A stretch of 64,000 nucleotides of DNA from Bacillus sp. AZ43. GTDB lineage: Bacteria > Actinomycetota > Actinomycetes > Mycobacteriales > Geodermatophilaceae. The stretch lies in assembly GCA_004570425.1 (NCBI GenBank), contig SPQJ01000008.1, positions 50,714 through 114,713 of the forward strand, read 5' to 3'. Below are positions 15,816 to 24,799 of this stretch, piece after piece. A program made the translations under genes and the position numbers. Each line of letters begins with the position of its first letter. The first letter of the stretch is position 1. Below the pieces are notes generated by a model. That model searched no databases. It saw only the letters and a list, made by a program, of their open reading frames with translations, and was not told the origin of the DNA.

Positions 15816-16069
15816 GCTGTGGAGCGGGTGGGGACCGATCGGCGTGTCCCTGTGCGCGGCGCGGGGACGGGGCGGGGACAACCTCGGCCCGCCGTCTCCC
15901 GACGCGCCTCCGACCAGCGCATACGGCCCCGCCGAGGATGTGGAGCGACCACGGAGGGCAACCCTTGTCACCGGGTGGAGCGGTGGTCGTGTCCACCGTC
16001 CGTGCGACGTCCGGGCGATGAACGGCTCCGCGGAGGCGCGGGCTCGCCGTGGTGCCTTACGGTGCCTGC

Positions 16070-16744
16070 GTGCCCGGTACGACCCCCTCCCCGTCCGCGG
16101 GGCCCGAGCCTTCCGGCCGGGCCCGTCGGGCGCTGCCCACTGCCCGTCGTGGCCGGGCGGCCGACGAGGGCGCGACGGACCCGGGCGAGCGGCCCGACCT
16201 CGCCGGTGGGCCCGCGGCCCTCGGGCAGGTCGAGGTCCGCCGCAGCGCCCGGCGCCGCCGGACGGTGACCGCCTACCGGGAGCAGGGGCGCACGGTCGTC
16301 CTCATCCCGGCGGCGTTCAGCCCCGCCGAGGAGCGCCGCTGGGTCGCCCAGATGGTCGCCAAGCTCCAGACCCGCGAGGAGCGTCGCCGCCGCTCGCTGG
16401 GCGGGGACGACGAGCTGATGCTGCGGGCCCGCGCGCTGTCGGCCGCCCACCTCGACGGCCTGGCCGAGCCGGCCAGCGTCCGCTGGGTGGACAACCAGAA
16501 CCGGCGCTGGGGCTCGTGCACCCCGGCCGACGGCAGCATCCGCCTGTCCAGCCGGCTGCGGTCGATGCCGGAGTACGTCGTCGACTACGTGCTGGTCCAC
16601 GAGCTGGTGCACCTGCTCGAGCCGGGGCACGACGAGCGCTTCTGGGCGCTGGTCGCGCGCTACCCGCGCGCCGAGCGGGCCCGCGGCTTCCTCGAGGGCG
16701 TCGAGCTCGGTGCGTCGGGCGGCCCGTCGGGGGACGTCGACTAG
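16070..16744 (+). CDS. YgjP/SprT-like zinc metalloprotease (M48-type, DUF45)
   Basis: About 224 residues. The gluzincin motif HELVH (near residue 178) is followed by HDERFWALVARYPRAE, where the second histidine and downstream acidic residue complete the zinc site. The preceding RRWGSCTPADGSIRLSSRL segment is the signature of YgjP-type metal-dependent hydrolases (DUF45/WLM-like). An Arg/Pro-rich N-terminal region (about 1-65) is low complexity and probably disordered. GTG 16070 or GTG 16049 may be the start; neither has a clear ribosome-binding site. It is probably cytoplasmic; the natural substrate is unknown. Confidence 0.85.
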   Translation: MPGTTPSPSAGPEPSGRARRALPTARRGRAADEGATDPGERPDLAGGPAALGQVEVRRSARRRRTVTAYREQGRTVVLIPAAFSPAEERRWVAQMVAKLQTREERRRRSLGGDDELMLRARALSAAHLDGLAEPASVRWVDNQNRRWGSCTPADGSIRLSSRLRSMPEYVVDYVLVHELVHLLEPGHDERFWALVARYPRAERARGFLEGVELGASGGPSGDVD

Positions 16745-16748
16745 GAGA

Positions 16749-16803
16749 AGGACCCCGTCCTCCTCACCCCTCGCACGCTCGGGGCGAGCCTCCGGACGGG
16801 GCC
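16749..16803 (+). repeat. Palindromic intergenic repeat, copy B
   Basis: A 55-bp element in the same orientation as copy A, differing from it by a few bases in the loop and right arm. It fills the convergent gap, starting 5 bases after the metalloprotease stop and ending 5 bases before the zincin-like gene's stop. Confidence 0.8.
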
Positions 16804-16807
16804 GAGG

Positions 16808-18136
16808 TCACTCTTCCTCGGGGCGCTCGTCGTCGGTGAGGGCCCGCAGCTCGTCGTCCATGCCCTGCCGGGCCACGAAGTCCAGCGGCTCGTCGAGGTC
16901 CTCCGACGTGGGCAGCAGATCGGGGTGCGACCACAGCCGGTCGCGGGCCTCCGCCCCGTGCCGCTGCGCCATCGCCCCCCAGACGGTGGCGGCGTCGCGC
17001 AGGCGCCGGGGACGCAGCTCCAGGCCCACCAGGGTGGCGAAGGTCTGCTCCGCGGGCCCGCCGGAAGCGCGCCGGCGGCGCATCGTCTCGGCCAGCGCCG
17101 GGTGACCGGGCAGCCGGTCCTTGGCCGCCTCGGCGACCACGGTGTCGACCCAGCCCTCCACGAGGGCGAGCAGGGTCTCCAGCCGGCGCAGGGCCATCTG
17201 CTGCTCGGGGGTCTCCTCGGGCTCCAGGACGCCGCTGCCCAGCAGCTGCTGGATGCTCTCGGGGTTGCTCGGGTCGATGCCGCCCTCCATGCCGGACATC
17301 GCCTCGCCGAGCTTCTGCTCGATCGCCTCGCGGTCGATGGTGATGCCGCGGGCGTAGGCGTGGACGGCGTCCTGCAGCTGCTGGCGCAGCCACGGCACGT
17401 GCGCGAACAGCCGCTGGGAGGCGGCCTCGCGGAGCGCGAGGAAGAGGCGGACCTCGTCGGCGGGCCGGTCCAGGCCCGCCGCGAACGCGGCCACGTTCTG
17501 CGGGACGAGCACGCCGGTGCCGGCCGGGGCCAGCGGGAGCCCGACGTCGGTGCTGGTGACCACCTCGTCGGCGAGCTTGCCCAGCGCGGAGCCGATCTGG
17601 GCGCCGAACATCAGCCCGCCCATCCGGCCCATGATCCCGGCGATCGGGCCGAAGGACATCGCCGCCTCCTGGGGCAGCGCGCTGGTCATGGCGCCGACCA
17701 CCTTCTCGGCGAGCGGGTCGATGAGCGCGCCCCAGGCCGGCAGGGTCTGCTCGACCCACTCCACGCGCGACCACGCGGCGGTGCGCTCGATGCCCGACGG
17801 CAGCTCGGTGACCTGGTCCAGCCACAGGTCGGCCAGCCGCAGCGCCTCGGCGACGGCGGTCCGCTCGGCGTCCGACGACGGCTGGTGCCCGGCGGCGAGC
17901 TGGCTGATCGCGCCCTGCCGCGCCAGGTCCCAGTTGACCGGTCCGCCGGACCAGTTCATGAGCTTCTGCAGCTCGGCGAACAGCGGCATCTTGCCGAGCA
18001 CGTCCTCGGGCGAGCCGCCTCCGGCGAACCCGCCGAACAGCGCGCCGAGGCCGAACGGGTCACCCGCGGGGTTGCCCTCCCCACGGCGCTCGGGGTCGCG
18101 GTCGGGCACTCCGAATCCGAACGGCACATCGCTCAT
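16808..18136 (-). CDS. Zincin-like putative hydrolase (DUF2342 / Rv3195 family)
   Basis: A 442-residue protein of the actinobacterial family annotated as zinc-dependent metalloprotease or coenzyme F420 biosynthesis-associated protein. The N-terminus is Gly/Phe/Pro-rich and low complexity. The conserved core includes NWDLARQ, the VEWVEQTLPAWG segment, GxMGRMGGLMFGAQIGSALG and the helix LALREAASQRLFAHVPWL, where family members carry a zincin-like motif. In this copy the position I expect to hold histidine before QRLF is Ser. It is divergent from the Lon-like gene (107-bp gap), the same arrangement as Rv3195/Rv3194c. Catalysis has not been shown for the family to my knowledge. Confidence 0.85.
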   Translation of the reverse strand: MSDVPFGFGVPDRDPERRGEGNPAGDPFGLGALFGGFAGGGSPEDVLGKMPLFAELQKLMNWSGGPVNWDLARQGAISQLAAGHQPSSDAERTAVAEALRLADLWLDQVTELPSGIERTAAWSRVEWVEQTLPAWGALIDPLAEKVVGAMTSALPQEAAMSFGPIAGIMGRMGGLMFGAQIGSALGKLADEVVTSTDVGLPLAPAGTGVLVPQNVAAFAAGLDRPADEVRLFLALREAASQRLFAHVPWLRQQLQDAVHAYARGITIDREAIEQKLGEAMSGMEGGIDPSNPESIQQLLGSGVLEPEETPEQQMALRRLETLLALVEGWVDTVVAEAAKDRLPGHPALAETMRRRRASGGPAEQTFATLVGLELRPRRLRDAATVWGAMAQRHGAEARDRLWSHPDLLPTSEDLDEPLDFVARQGMDDELRALTDDERPEEE

Positions 18137-18243
18137 GCATCCACGGTAGACGGGTGATCTTCGGGTCGGCGGCCTCGTCGGGCACCGCGGTTACGCCCAG
18201 GGCTGACGGCGCCGCCCTGTCCCGCCGCATAGGCTCGCCCGTC

Positions 18244-19266
18244 GTGACCCGCCGGATCGCCGTCCTGACCGCCGGTGTCGTGCTGCTGGTGCTCTTCGGG
18301 GTGCTGGGGACGACGCTGCCGGTGCCCTACGTCGCGCAGGTGCCGGGGCCCACGGTCAACACGCTCGGCGACATCGACGGCGAGCCGGTGATCGCCGTGG
18401 AGGGTCGCGACCGCAACGACGTCGAGGGCAACCTGAACCTGACCACGGTGGGCGTGAGCCGCGGCGGCCTGAGCCTCGTGCAGGCGATCCAGGGCTGGTT
18501 CGACGACGAGGTCAGCGTGGTGCCGGAGGAGTCGGTGTACCCGCCGGACCGGTCGGAGGAGGAGACCCGGCGCATCAACCGCGAGGCGTTCCTGACGTCG
18601 GAGCAGGCGGCCATGTCCGTGGCGCTGGGGCGGCTCGGGTACCCGGTGAAGGTCGTGGTCCAGGGGCTGGCGGAGGACTCGCCGTCCGAGGGGGCCCTGG
18701 AGGAGGGCGACGCCCTGGAGGCCGTGGACGGCGTGCCGACCCCCGACACCGACGCGCTCGACGACGTCCTGAGCGGGATCCCGGGCGGCAGCGAGGTCAC
18801 CGTGTCCTACACGCGGCTGGGGGAGCCAGGGACGGCGACGGTGACCACGCGGGCGGCCGAGGACGGCGAGGGCTCGCTGCTGGGCATCACGATCCTCGAG
18901 CAGCCGTCGGCGCCGTTCGACGTCGACATCCAGGTGGAGGACGTCGGCGGACCCTCGGCCGGGCTGATGCTGACGCTCGGCATCCTCGACCTCGTCGGGG
19001 ACGAGGACCTGACGGGTGGAGCGGTCGTCGCGGGCACCGGCACCATCGACACCGAGGGCGCCGTCGGGCCGATCGGCGGCATCCCGCTGAAGATGGTCGC
19101 GGCCCGGGAGATCGACGCGGAGCTCTTCCTGGTCCCCGAGGGCAACTGCGCGGAGGCCGCCCGCGCCCCCGATCCCGGCTTCCCGCTCGCGCGGGTGGCG
19201 ACGCTGGACGACGCCCTGGAGGCGCTCGCCGACTTCCGGGCGGGTCGTCCGATCGAGACCTGCTGA
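18244..19266 (+). CDS. PDZ and Lon-protease-like membrane-anchored serine protease (YlbL type)
   Basis: 340 residues. One N-terminal transmembrane segment (about 4-24) anchors the protein. A PDZ domain follows (about 125-205; VQGLAEDSPSEGALEEGDALEAVDG) and then a Lon-type S16 protease domain. The catalytic dyad is S238 in DVGGPSAGL and K283 in GGIPLKMVAA. Related proteins (B. subtilis YlbL, M. tuberculosis Rv3194c) are exported, ATP-independent proteases of the cell envelope. GTG 18244 is chosen because the membrane segment follows immediately; an earlier start at 18154 adds a non-family leader that overlaps the divergent gene's promoter region. Confidence 0.9.
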   Translation: MTRRIAVLTAGVVLLVLFGVLGTTLPVPYVAQVPGPTVNTLGDIDGEPVIAVEGRDRNDVEGNLNLTTVGVSRGGLSLVQAIQGWFDDEVSVVPEESVYPPDRSEEETRRINREAFLTSEQAAMSVALGRLGYPVKVVVQGLAEDSPSEGALEEGDALEAVDGVPTPDTDALDDVLSGIPGGSEVTVSYTRLGEPGTATVTTRAAEDGEGSLLGITILEQPSAPFDVDIQVEDVGGPSAGLMLTLGILDLVGDEDLTGGAVVAGTGTIDTEGAVGPIGGIPLKMVAAREIDAELFLVPEGNCAEAARAPDPGFPLARVATLDDALEALADFRAGRPIETC

Positions 19267-19387
19267 CCACGCGGGGAACCCCGGCGCGCGCCGAGCGTTG
19301 TGCTGGGATGACCGCAGGTCGACGTCCGCCGCACCTGTCCTGAGCCCCGCACCACCTGAACCGCCTGCAAACTGAAGGAGAGCGCTC

Positions 19388-22333
19388 GTGGCCATGCGGC
19401 CCCCCGTGCCGGTGCCGGCCCTGTCGCGCCGCGCGAAGCTGGTCCTCGGCGCCGTCGCCGTGCTGTTGGTCCTGTTCACCGCCATCGGCACGCTGACCAA
19501 CGTCTACGTCGACTACCTGTGGTTCGACGAGACCAACTTCACCGAGGTCTTCTGGACCGAGCTCCAGACCCGCGCGCTGCTGTTCGCCGTGGCCGGTGTG
19601 GCCACCGGTGGCCTGGTCGCCGCGTCGATCCACCTCGCCTACCGCTTCCGGCCGGCCTTCCGGCCGATGTCGCTGGAGCAGCAGAACCTCGAGCGCTACC
19701 GGCAGTCGCTGGAGCCGCGCCGCGGCCTGGTGCTCACGGCCATCGCGGTGGTCCTGGGCCTGTTCGCCGGTTTCACCGCGCAGAGCAGCTGGCAGACCTG
19801 GCTGACCTTCCGCAACAGCACGGATTTCGGCCGCACCGACCCGCAGTTCGGCATCGACCTGTCGTTCTTCGTCTTCGACTACCCCTTCTACCGGCTGGCG
19901 CTGGGCTTCGGCTTCGCGATCGTGCTCCTGGCGCTGATCGGTGCGGTGCTGACGCACTACGTGTTCGGCGGCCTGCGGCTGCAGACGCCGGGCCAGAAGC
20001 TGACACCGGCCGCGCGGGTGCAGATCTCGGTGCTGCTGGGCCTGTTCGTCGCGCTCAAGGCGGTCGCCTACTGGCTGGACCGCTACGGGCTGGTCTACTC
20101 CGACCGCGGTGACGTCTTCACCGGCGCCAGCTACACCGACGTCAACGCGCTGCTGGTGCCCAAGACGATCCTGGTCTTCGTCGCCGCCGTCTGCGCGCTG
20201 GCGTTCTTCGCCAACATCTTCGTGCGCAACTTCCTGCTGCCGGCCGCCGCGCTGGTCCTGCTGCTGATCTCGAGCCTGGTGATCGGCGTCGCCTACCCGG
20301 CGATCGTGCAGCAGTTCGTGGTCCGTCCCAGCGCCGACCAGAAGGAGGCGCCCTACATCGAGCGGGCCATCCAGTCGACGCTCGACGGCTACGGGCTCTC
20401 CGACGTCCAGTACCAGAACTACGCGACGAACACGACCGACGAGGTCGACCCGGAGGCGGCCCAGGCCGAGCTGCGCAACGACACCGAGACGATCCAGAAC
20501 GCCCGGCTGCTGGACCCCAACGTCCTCGCCGACACGTTCACCGCGCGTCAGCAGATCCGCAACGTCTACGGCTTCCCCGAGAAGCTCGACATCGACCGGT
20601 ACACGATCGACGGCGAGACCCGCGACTACGTGGTGGCCGTGCGCGAGCTCAACAGCGCCGGGCTGTCGGAGAACCAGGACACCTGGATCAACCGGCACAC
20701 CGTCTACACGCACGGCAACGGCTTCGTCGCCGCGCCGGCCAACGAGGTGCTGGTCGGCCAGGAGGGCGGCGAGCCGAACTTCACCACCCGTGACCTGCCC
20801 ACCATCGGCGACATCGAGGTGGAGCAGTCCCGCGTCTACTACGGCGAGCTGATCCAGCAGAACGGCCAGGACGTGTACTCCGTCGTCGGGGCGCCCGAGG
20901 GCGCCTCGCCGCGCGAGTTCGACCGGCCCGAGGACGGCACCGACGAGGGCCAGATCAACAACACCTACGACGGCGAGGGCGGGGTGGAGATCGGCAGCTT
21001 CTTCCGCCAGCTCACCTTCGCCATCTACTACCGGGAGCGGAACTTCCTGCTGTCCGGCGCGGTCAACGACGAGTCGAAGGTGCTCTACGTCCGCGACCCC
21101 CGCGACCGGGTGGAGAAGGTCGCGCCGTTCCTCGAGGTGGACGGCGACCCGTACCCGGCCGTGATCGACGGCAAGATCACCTGGATCCTCGACGGCTACA
21201 CGACGTCGGACGCCTACCCGTACTCCGAGCCCCGCGACCTGGGGACGACGGCGCAGGACTCGCTGACCGGGGCCGGCACGACGGCGCTGCCGAACGACCA
21301 GTTCAACTACATCCGGAACTCGGTCAAGGCGACCGTCGACGCCTACGACGGGACGGTGACGCTGTACGAGTGGGACGAGGAGGACCCGGTCCTCCAGACC
21401 TACATGAAGGCGTTCCCCGGCGCGGTCGAGCAGCGGGAGGACATGCCCGAGGGACTGGTCGAGCACGTCCGGTACCCGGAGGACCTGTTCAAGCTGCAGC
21501 GGGACATCCTCACGCGCTACCACGTGGAGGACCCGGGCAACTTCTACAGCCAGAACGACCGCTGGGAGGTGCCGGCCGATCCCACGACGGACACCGACGA
21601 GGCGCAGCCGCCGTACTACATCCTGGCCCAGCGGCCGGGTGACGAGCAGGCGTCGTTCCAGCTCACCAGCGCCCTGAACGCGTTCAACCGGGAGAACCTG
21701 TCGTCGTTCATCTCGGCGTCGAGCGATCCGGAGACCTACGGGGAGATCCAGATCCTGCGGCTTCCGGGGAACACCCCGTTCCGCGGCCCGCAGCAGGTGC
21801 AGCAGTCGTTCAACACCAACGACGACGTCGCGCGCGACCTGAACCTGTTCCGCGGTTCGGACTCCCAGCCGGTGTTCGGCAACCTGCTCACGCTGCCGAT
21901 CGGCGAGAACGGCCTGCTCTACGTGCAGCCGCTCTACGTCGAGGGCACCGGCCAGAACTCCTTCCCGCTGCTGCGGAAGGTCCTGGTCAACTACGGCGAC
22001 CGGGTGGGTTACGCCGACGACCTCGAGGGCGCGCTCGACCAGGTCTTCGGTGCCGGCGTGGGAGAGGCGGCCACCGGCGGCGAGGGCACCCCGCCCGCCG
22101 AGCAGCCGGAGCCCACCGAGCCCACCGAGCCCACGGAGACGACCTCGCCGCCGGCCGACGGCGGCGGGGGCGACCAGTCGGCCCTGGACGCGGCGGTCGC
22201 CGACATCCAGTCGGCCCTGCAGTCGCTCGAGTCCGCCCAGCGCAGCGGTGACTTCGCCGCGCAGGGGCGTGCGCTGGAGGACCTGCAGGCGGCCGTCACC
22301 GCCTACCAGGAGGCGCAACGGGCAGGGGGCTGA
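19388..22333 (+). CDS. UPF0182 family large membrane protein
   Basis: A 981-residue protein. About seven hydrophobic helices occupy residues 15-315 (for example KLVLGAVAVLLVLFTAIG), then a large hydrophilic domain of about 600 residues with conserved FxxVDYPYYR-like and NYIRNSVKATVDAYDG segments. The last about 75 residues hold a Pro/Glu/Thr spacer (three PTE units, from 9-bp tandem repeats near 22111-22139) and a helical tail. UPF0182 proteins (Rv3193c) are of unknown function; the same Lon-like neighbour precedes it in mycobacteria. GTG 19388 follows GAAGGAGAGC; ATG 19394 is the alternative. Confidence 0.92.
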   Translation: MAMRPPVPVPALSRRAKLVLGAVAVLLVLFTAIGTLTNVYVDYLWFDETNFTEVFWTELQTRALLFAVAGVATGGLVAASIHLAYRFRPAFRPMSLEQQNLERYRQSLEPRRGLVLTAIAVVLGLFAGFTAQSSWQTWLTFRNSTDFGRTDPQFGIDLSFFVFDYPFYRLALGFGFAIVLLALIGAVLTHYVFGGLRLQTPGQKLTPAARVQISVLLGLFVALKAVAYWLDRYGLVYSDRGDVFTGASYTDVNALLVPKTILVFVAAVCALAFFANIFVRNFLLPAAALVLLLISSLVIGVAYPAIVQQFVVRPSADQKEAPYIERAIQSTLDGYGLSDVQYQNYATNTTDEVDPEAAQAELRNDTETIQNARLLDPNVLADTFTARQQIRNVYGFPEKLDIDRYTIDGETRDYVVAVRELNSAGLSENQDTWINRHTVYTHGNGFVAAPANEVLVGQEGGEPNFTTRDLPTIGDIEVEQSRVYYGELIQQNGQDVYSVVGAPEGASPREFDRPEDGTDEGQINNTYDGEGGVEIGSFFRQLTFAIYYRERNFLLSGAVNDESKVLYVRDPRDRVEKVAPFLEVDGDPYPAVIDGKITWILDGYTTSDAYPYSEPRDLGTTAQDSLTGAGTTALPNDQFNYIRNSVKATVDAYDGTVTLYEWDEEDPVLQTYMKAFPGAVEQREDMPEGLVEHVRYPEDLFKLQRDILTRYHVEDPGNFYSQNDRWEVPADPTTDTDEAQPPYYILAQRPGDEQASFQLTSALNAFNRENLSSFISASSDPETYGEIQILRLPGNTPFRGPQQVQQSFNTNDDVARDLNLFRGSDSQPVFGNLLTLPIGENGLLYVQPLYVEGTGQNSFPLLRKVLVNYGDRVGYADDLEGALDQVFGAGVGEAATGGEGTPPAEQPEPTEPTEPTETTSPPADGGGGDQSALDAAVADIQSALQSLESAQRSGDFAAQGRALEDLQAAVTAYQEAQRAGG

Positions 22334-22406
22334 GCCGAGCCCCGTCGCGACGAGGGGGTGGCCCCGGCCGCCCCCTCGTCCGCTGCTGGTACGGTGGTCC
22401 CACCGA

Positions 22407-22480
22407 CGCGGGGTGGAGCAGCTCGGTAGCTCGCTGGGCTCATAACCCAGAGGTCGCAGGTTCGAATCCTGCCCCCGCTA
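22407..22480 (+). tRNA. Initiator tRNA-fMet (CAT), copy 1
   Basis: A 74-base cloverleaf with anticodon CAT in the loop CTCATAA. Initiator traits are the absence of a Watson-Crick pair at 1-72 (C1 opposite T72) and three G-C pairs at the base of the anticodon stem (GGG/CCC). The 3' CCA is not encoded. T-stem pair 49-65 is G22456-C22472. A -10-like TACGGT lies at 22390-22395. Confidence 0.95.
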
Positions 22481-22487
22481 CGACGAA

Positions 22488-22521
22488 CGGAAGCCCGGCC
22501 CCTCCAGGGGCCGGGCTTCCG
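22488..22521 (+). terminator. Bidirectional hairpin terminator after tRNA copy 1
   Basis: A perfect 15-bp stem (CGGAAGCCCGGCCCC, 22488-22502, with 22507-22521) closes a TCCA loop. It begins 8 bases after the tRNA and lies before the stop of the minus-strand gene at 22548, so it can serve both. Confidence 0.8.
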
Positions 22522-22547
22522 GCGTTCCGGGGAGAAAGCCCCCGGCA

Positions 22548-23018
22548 TCAGACCGTGCTGAGGTAGGCCTCGTACTTGTAGAGGTGCCGGTTGGGGCGCG
22601 TGGACGGCGCGGGGGACGGCGCGGGCGCGGGGGCCGGCGCCGGCGTGGCCGCGGGGCGGGCCGGTGGGGTCACGGCGTGGCTCGGCTTGGCGGGGCGGCT
22701 GCGCGGCCCGGCCAGCAACGGGTTGGGGCGGGTCGCGTCCGCGTCCTCCCAGGATCCCGGGGAGACCGGACGCCGGACGACGGCGGGGAACGGCTCCTTG
22801 TGCGGCGGCCGCTGCGGATCGGGCAGGCGGAGGTCGGCGAGGTCCATCCAGGCGGAGTGGCGCAGACCGTCGACCCGGCACCGGACGCGCGCCGACACCC
22901 GTCCGCCGCTCTCGTGGCGCCAGCCGATCAGCTCGCCGGAGTACCAGATGCCGCGGTGGTGGATCTCCACCGGCTGAGGCTGCCCGGCGAACATGCTCGC
23001 CGCCTCGTCACCCACCAC
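22548..23018 (-). CDS. Actinobacterial hypothetical protein with SH3-like N-terminal region
   Basis: A 156-residue protein. Residues about 15-65 form a compact, aromatic-rich beta segment (VEIHHRGIWYSGELIGWRHE...VRCRVDGLRHSAWMDLADLRLP) that looks like a small barrel of the SH3/Tudor kind. The rest is a Pro/Ala-rich tail ending in RPNRHLYKYEAYLSTV. I recognise the N-terminal pattern from unnamed actinobacterial proteins but know no function. The start is uncertain: GTG 23018, or the ATG at 22994 eight codons on. It lies between two initiator tRNA genes, downstream of the exporter gene. Confidence 0.6.
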   Translation of the reverse strand: MVGDEAASMFAGQPQPVEIHHRGIWYSGELIGWRHESGGRVSARVRCRVDGLRHSAWMDLADLRLPDPQRPPHKEPFPAVVRRPVSPGSWEDADATRPNPLLAGPRSRPAKPSHAVTPPARPAATPAPAPAPAPSPAPSTRPNRHLYKYEAYLSTV

Positions 23019-23103
23019 GTAGCGGACTGTAAGCGCGTCGGCACACAGGGGAGGGGAAGGCGCGCGAACGTCTGGGACCGGTGTGACGGGGTGGTTCCAG
23101 TGC

Positions 23104-24495
23104 TCACACGAGCCCGCGCCGTCGTCGTCCCGGCGAGCCCGGTGCCGCCTCGGCCGCGACGCGCAGGGGCCGGTCGCCCCGCCGTGCCGCGCGTGCCTGC
23201 ATGAGCCCGCTGAGGCGTCGTTCGAGGGGGTTCTTGGTCCGCCGCAGCGCCTGCGCCAGGTACTCGCCGAAGAGCGCGCCGGCCGCCAGCGCCAGGCCGA
23301 TGGTGATCGCGGTGCCCAGGAGCGCGATCCCGCCCGCCGTGTCCCCCGAGGAGAGGCGGCGCAGGGCGCGGTAGATCGTCAGGCCCGGCAGGAGCGGGAT
23401 GATGCCCGCCGCGACGTAGACCATCGCCGGCACCCGCTGGTAGAGGGCCACGACGTAGCTGCCGGCGCCGATGACGATCGCGGCGGTGGCCGAGGCGAGC
23501 GTGGCCGACAGCTCCAGCCGGTCCAGCCCCACGACGACGGCCCAGCCGAGGGCTCCCGAGCCGCCGGCCACCGGCAACGTGCGGAGCGGTGCGTAGTTCG
23601 AGACGGCGAACGAGGTCGAGGCGGCCGCCGCGGCGAGCAGCTGCAGCGGGATGTCGCCGAGGCCGGTGGTCGGCGGGTCCCAGATCGTCACCGGCACCCC
23701 GAGCCGGCCGCCCAGCGAGAGGGCGATGGCGATGCCGCTGAGGATGCCGGCCGTCAGCAGGAACGTCTCGAAGGCGCGGGCGCTCGCGGTCACGTAGAAC
23801 CCGGTGATGGCGTCGTGCACCGCCCCGACCAGGGTGACGCCGGGGAGCAGCAGCACGATCCCGCCGGCGACGACCAGCGACGGGCGTACGCCGACGTCGA
23901 CGGCCACGAGGACGAGGGCGACCGCCGTCGCGACGAGCCCGCCGGCCGCGTTGAGGAAGAAGGCCGGCAGGCCCTGGCGGCCGAGGGCGACGATTGTGAG
24001 ATCGACGAGCACGGTCGCCCCGAACGCGGCGGCGGTGACGACCGGTCCCGCGCCGAGCAGCAGCGCCACGGCCGCGGCCAGCGTCGCGCGGGCGGCCGTC
24101 ACGGTGAGGCGCTGGTAGCGGTGGCGCGCCGCGACGATGCGCGTGAGCCGGTGGTCGGCCTCCGAGGGGGTGATCCGGCCCTCGACGAGGTCCGAGACGA
24201 CCGCGTGGACCGCGCTGACCTTCGAGTAGTCCAGCTCGCGGGACTGCACCAGGCGCAGGCCGCTCACCGGGGCGCCGTCGACGTCGGCGGCCTGACCGGT
24301 GACCGTGATCGAGGTGAAGGTGATGTCGCACTCGACGCGGCGCAGCCCCCCGGCGCGGGCGACGGCCCCGCACGTGGCGGTGACCTCGGCGGCGCTCGCA
24401 CCCCCCGCCAGCAGGAGCTCGCCGGTGCGCAGCGCCAGGTCCACGACACGGTGGGCGCCGGCGGGGGTGGGGAGGGTCGACACGGCCTCCACCAT
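23104..24495 (-). CDS. Threonine/serine exporter family protein (ThrE, DUF1212/DUF3815)
   Basis: About 463 residues. The N-terminal half contains the soluble-plus-membrane ThrE domain (GELLLAGGASAAEVT..., CDITFTSITVT) and the C-terminal half the second membrane domain. About ten helices are spread from residue 135 to 420, among them ATLAAAVALLLGAGPVVTAAAFGA and VALVLVAVDVGV. In Corynebacterium, ThrE exports threonine and serine by proton antiport. ATG 24495 is preferred; an earlier GTG at 24582 would run the coding sequence through the promoter of the tRNA that starts at 24586. The C-terminus is Arg-rich. Substrate is inferred from family only. Confidence 0.85.
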   Translation of the reverse strand: MVEAVSTLPTPAGAHRVVDLALRTGELLLAGGASAAEVTATCGAVARAGGLRRVECDITFTSITVTGQAADVDGAPVSGLRLVQSRELDYSKVSAVHAVVSDLVEGRITPSEADHRLTRIVAARHRYQRLTVTAARATLAAAVALLLGAGPVVTAAAFGATVLVDLTIVALGRQGLPAFFLNAAGGLVATAVALVLVAVDVGVRPSLVVAGGIVLLLPGVTLVGAVHDAITGFYVTASARAFETFLLTAGILSGIAIALSLGGRLGVPVTIWDPPTTGLGDIPLQLLAAAAASTSFAVSNYAPLRTLPVAGGSGALGWAVVVGLDRLELSATLASATAAIVIGAGSYVVALYQRVPAMVYVAAGIIPLLPGLTIYRALRRLSSGDTAGGIALLGTAITIGLALAAGALFGEYLAQALRRTKNPLERRLSGLMQARAARRGDRPLRVAAEAAPGSPGRRRRGLV

Positions 24496-24585
24496 CCCCG
24501 ATGGCCGGGGCGGACCGGCGTGGGGCTCCTCACGCCGGGCGGCCGCGGGCGCCGGTGGCGTGTGCGGTATCGTGGTCAGCACCGA

Positions 24586-24659
24586 CGCGGGGTGGAGCAG
24601 CTCGGTAGCTCGCTGGGCTCATAACCCAGAGGTCACAGGTTCGAATCCTGTCCCCGCTA
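24586..24659 (+). tRNA. Initiator tRNA-fMet (CAT), copy 2
   Basis: Identical to copy 1 except at T-stem pair 49-65, which is A24635-T24651 here instead of G-C, so pairing is preserved. It has the same C1/T72 mismatch and GGG/CCC anticodon stem. Flanking bases (CACCGA before, CTACGACGAA after) are also nearly shared, so this is a duplication. A -10-like TATCGT lies at 24568-24573. Confidence 0.95.
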
Positions 24660-24668
24660 CGACGAAAG

Positions 24669-24698
24669 GCCCGGTCACCACGGTGACCGGGCATTTTT
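24669..24698 (+). terminator. Intrinsic terminator after tRNA copy 2
   Basis: Arms GCCCGGTCACC and GGTGACCGGGC (24669-24692) are followed by ATTTTT, a canonical T-tailed terminator 9 bases after the tRNA. It separates the tRNA from the P450 operon. Confidence 0.85.
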
Positions 24699-24799
24699 CG
24701 TGCGCCGTCCCGGGTCGTGTGTTGTGCAGCACCCCGTCGACTCTCTAGCGTCAGCCTGCAGCGCAGTCACCGTTGACCGTTACCGCAGGAGGTCGCCCC

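Noticed and set aside
15795..15823. Chromosomal origin of replication
   Set aside because: There is one exact DnaA box and one near match, no AT-rich unwinding stretch, and no dnaA, dnaN or gyrase genes.
22111..22139. Tandem repeat array
   Set aside because: Three 9-bp units encode the Pro-Thr-Glu spacer of the UPF0182 protein. This is normal low-complexity coding sequence.
18887..22318. A 1,143-codon open frame antisense to the UPF0182 gene
   Set aside because: It is a shadow of the high GC third-position bias of the real gene: composition is Arg/Gly/Val/Leu-rich, no domain is visible, and it crosses the 3' end of the Lon-like gene.
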